Source of the DNA: Cytophagales bacterium
Lineage (GTDB): Bacteria; Bacteroidota; Bacteroidia; Cytophagales; UBA9547
DNA length: 8,449 nt
Direction of reading: 5' to 3'
Assembly: GCA_013298205.1 (NCBI GenBank)
Contig: JAAFJZ010000098.1
Coordinates: forward strand, 1 to 8,449
Notes under the pieces: model-generated
Told to the model about the DNA's origin: nothing
What the model saw: only the letters and a program-made list of their open reading frames with translations
Databases searched by the model: none
Made by a program: the position numbers and the translations under genes
In this document: positions 6,562-8,449 of the stretch, in pieces
Layout: every line of letters begins with the position of its first letter
Numbering within the stretch: position 1 is the first letter of the stretch

Positions 6562-8449
6562 ATGAAGTTACAAATCAAAATATTTACTCTTGCATTTTTT
6601 GTATCTACATTTTCTTTTGCACAATTACCTTATTTACAAACTTTTACATTTTCTACAGCACCCGGAATGGTTTATGGAGGAAGTGCTGCTTTAACGGCAG
6701 GAAGTATAGATATAGAAGGTCAAGGCTATTTAAGATTAACACCTAATCTAACCAATCAAGTAGGTTTTGCTTATAGTACCGTAACATTTCCGGGATTATT
6801 AGGAATAGATATAGAATTTGAACTTACGTATTGGGGTGGAGGCTGGCAAGGAGATGGAATTTGTTTCTTTTTGTTTGATGGAAATAATACATCTTTTCAA
6901 ATTGGTAGATTTGGTGGTGCTTTGGGTTATTCTGATGCTGGGTACGATAACGAAGGTCTGAGCAATGCTTTTGTAGGAGTAGGTTTTGATGTATATGGCA
7001 ATTTCGCATCACCAAACCTAAGAGAGGGAGGCAGAACTGGACCTGGAGTAAGATCTAATTCTGTAACCGTTCGTGGTCCAGGCAATAGGAATGGAGGTTC
7101 TGATTATTCTTTTGTGGATTTTGCTTATGCATCTCAATATGTAGGTTATTTGAACAGTAGAGGTGAAGATCCTACAAGTAATAATTTTAGAAAAGCAAGG
7201 GTGGTAATAACACCTAGGTCTCCTTCAGGTTCGAATATAAAAGTATATATGCAAGCAGGACTAGGAGCATTAGCTTTAGTTTTAAACTCTGATATGCCCC
7301 AAAATGTATTAGAGAAATATCGTTTTGGATTTTCAGCCAGCACTGGAGGAGCTACTAACAACCATGAAATTAGAAATATCAAAGCATATCCCGCAGCTAC
7401 CCTAACGGCTCCAAACTATGTTTTTGGTACAAATGATCGAGCATCAACTTGCAGCTGGCAAACAGCAACGATTCGTCCAGCCGATAACGATATTACACTT
7501 AATCCATTGGCTAGTTTCAACTATTCTTCTTTAGATTTGAATACCACACTTTCAGGCGTACAAACAAGCTTATTAATTCCCTCTGCAGGTACTTTTAACT
7601 ACAATGGAAGTGGGAATGTTAGCTTTACACCTTTAGCTAATTTCTCTGGTATTGTAAATTCTACTTATGCAGTGGCAGATAATTATGGCAGTATCAATAC
7701 CATACCTGGGTTGATGACTATTACTGTGCTCGGCACGAATGTAGTTTCCTGTAATCGTGCGCCTACAGGTTCTGCTATTACTATTTCTAATATTCCTGTT
7801 CACGCTTTACTAGCTACAGGAAGTATACCTGGAAATTCATATTATGACCCAGATTCTAATCCCATTACCCTTACATCGGGTATTTTCTCTTCTACAAATG
7901 GAGGTAGTGTAACGATTTCGGGTATGGGTGATATTTTCTATACTCCTTCTTATAATTTTTATGGCAATGATACCTACAATTACCAAGTTTGTGATCCTTA
8001 TATTTGTGGCGGTATTCCCATTACCTTTCAAGTGGTAAACCAGCCTCCTGTAGTTCAGCCTAATGTTTTTGCCAATACCATTAGCGGTGCTTGGATTTTG
8101 AGTACCATTCCTGGGCTTTCGGGTACCGATGCTGATGGTACAGTTACGGGTTTTAGGATTACAACTTTGCCCTTAACTTCTGTGGGAATTGTTTTTGCGA
8201 GCAATTGCGCCATTACTTCTACTGGTATGGTTTTTACCTTAGCTGAAGCCCAAAATATGGCTTTTAATCCTGTCGCTACTTTTACAGGAACTTCTCAATT
8301 TTTTTATGCGGCTGTAGATGAACTTAATTTGATGGGAAATCCTGCTTTTTATCGTTTAAACCACATTGCCAACAAATTACCGCTTGGCGTTATAGCTTTT
8401 TCTACGGTTACAGGTGTAATTTCTAGCGTTCCTTTTACAGGTTTACACC
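6562..8449 (+). CDS. Large secreted L-type lectin protein with cadherin/Ig-like repeats, C-terminus beyond the window
   Basis: From the ATG at 6562 the frame stays open for 629 codons to the window end. Residues 1-20 are a signal peptide with likely cleavage FA|Q. Residues about 22-278 form a bacterial L-type (legume-type) lectin domain: GIDIEFELTYWGGGWQGDGI at 81-100, GGALGYSDAGYDNEGLSNAF at 118-137, FDVYGN at 142-147 (D143 and N147 fit the metal-binding D-x-Y-x-N pattern), and FGFSASTGGATNNHEIRNI at 255-273, the family's hallmark C-terminal strand. Three beta modules follow, at about 285-390, 400-492 and 495-598. The second contains YDPDSNPITL and GNDTYNYQVCDPYICGG, typical of cadherin-like repeats in this phylum. 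The third has GTDADGTVTGF. Paired C477 and C482 suggest an extracellular disulfide. Such proteins bind glycans and act as surface or matrix adhesins. A type IX secretion sorting domain may follow beyond the edge, which cannot be seen. No Shine-Dalgarno precedes the start. Lectin identity is secure; ligand unknown. Confidence 0.93.
   Translation, partial: MKLQIKIFTLAFFVSTFSFAQLPYLQTFTFSTAPGMVYGGSAALTAGSIDIEGQGYLRLTPNLTNQVGFAYSTVTFPGLLGIDIEFELTYWGGGWQGDGICFFLFDGNNTSFQIGRFGGALGYSDAGYDNEGLSNAFVGVGFDVYGNFASPNLREGGRTGPGVRSNSVTVRGPGNRNGGSDYSFVDFAYASQYVGYLNSRGEDPTSNNFRKARVVITPRSPSGSNIKVYMQAGLGALALVLNSDMPQNVLEKYRFGFSASTGGATNNHEIRNIKAYPAATLTAPNYVFGTNDRASTCSWQTATIRPADNDITLNPLASFNYSSLDLNTTLSGVQTSLLIPSAGTFNYNGSGNVSFTPLANFSGIVNSTYAVADNYGSINTIPGLMTITVLGTNVVSCNRAPTGSAITISNIPVHALLATGSIPGNSYYDPDSNPITLTSGIFSSTNGGSVTISGMGDIFYTPSYNFYGNDTYNYQVCDPYICGGIPITFQVVNQPPVVQPNVFANTISGAWILSTIPGLSGTDADGTVTGFRITTLPLTSVGIVFASNCAITSTGMVFTLAEAQNMAFNPVATFTGTSQFFYAAVDELNLMGNPAFYRLNHIANKLPLGVIAFSTVTGVISSVPFTGLH

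Noticed and set aside
6824..8031. Minus-strand open frames at 6824-7015, 7146-7382 and 7837-8031
   Set aside because: They are antisense to the lectin gene, whose plus-strand frame has clear domain motifs.
1..8449. CRISPR array, tRNA or rRNA genes, insertion sequences, restriction or toxin-antitoxin genes
   Set aside because: I looked for spaced direct repeats, cloverleaf-like segments, transposase motifs and terminal inverted repeats and found none I could support.

Overview
The window looks like chromosomal DNA of a member of the Bacteroidota. The base composition is AT-rich and the start codons lack strong Shine-Dalgarno sequences. One gene is preceded by the phylum-specific promoter pattern (TTTG, about 18 nt, TAnnTTTG). 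The gene content fits too: a PBP1A with a long charged linker, a lipoprotein built from Cna-B-like units, and a large secreted L-type lectin with cadherin/Ig-like repeats. The genus cannot be fixed from the sequence alone.

Left part (1-4454, minus strand). Three genes read leftward in the order dedA, PBP1A (mrcA-like), ilvD. dedA and the PBP gene are separated by one base, and ilvD starts 37 nt after the PBP stop, so they could form one transcript. DedA is a polytopic membrane protein of a family linked to undecaprenyl-phosphate recycling. PBP1A polymerises and cross-links peptidoglycan from lipid II, which is built on that carrier. IlvD is an unrelated enzyme of branched-chain amino acid synthesis. 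Its last roughly 70 residues lie beyond the left edge.

Middle (4455-5012). This is a 558-nt, very AT-rich divergent intergenic region. It holds a good Bacteroidota-type promoter for the rightward lipoprotein gene, weak -7-like motifs for the leftward operon, and one 26-codon, strongly basic open frame of uncertain reality.

Right part (5013-8449, plus strand). A complete 459-residue lipoprotein of unknown function is followed by a strong intrinsic terminator. After it comes the first 629 codons of a large secreted protein: signal peptide, L-type lectin domain, then at least three cadherin/Ig-like modules, running off the right edge. Both products should act at or outside the outer membrane.

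No RNA gene, mobile element, CRISPR array or clearly new multi-gene system was seen. The least explained items are the lipoprotein, the modular lectin and the basic micro-ORF.
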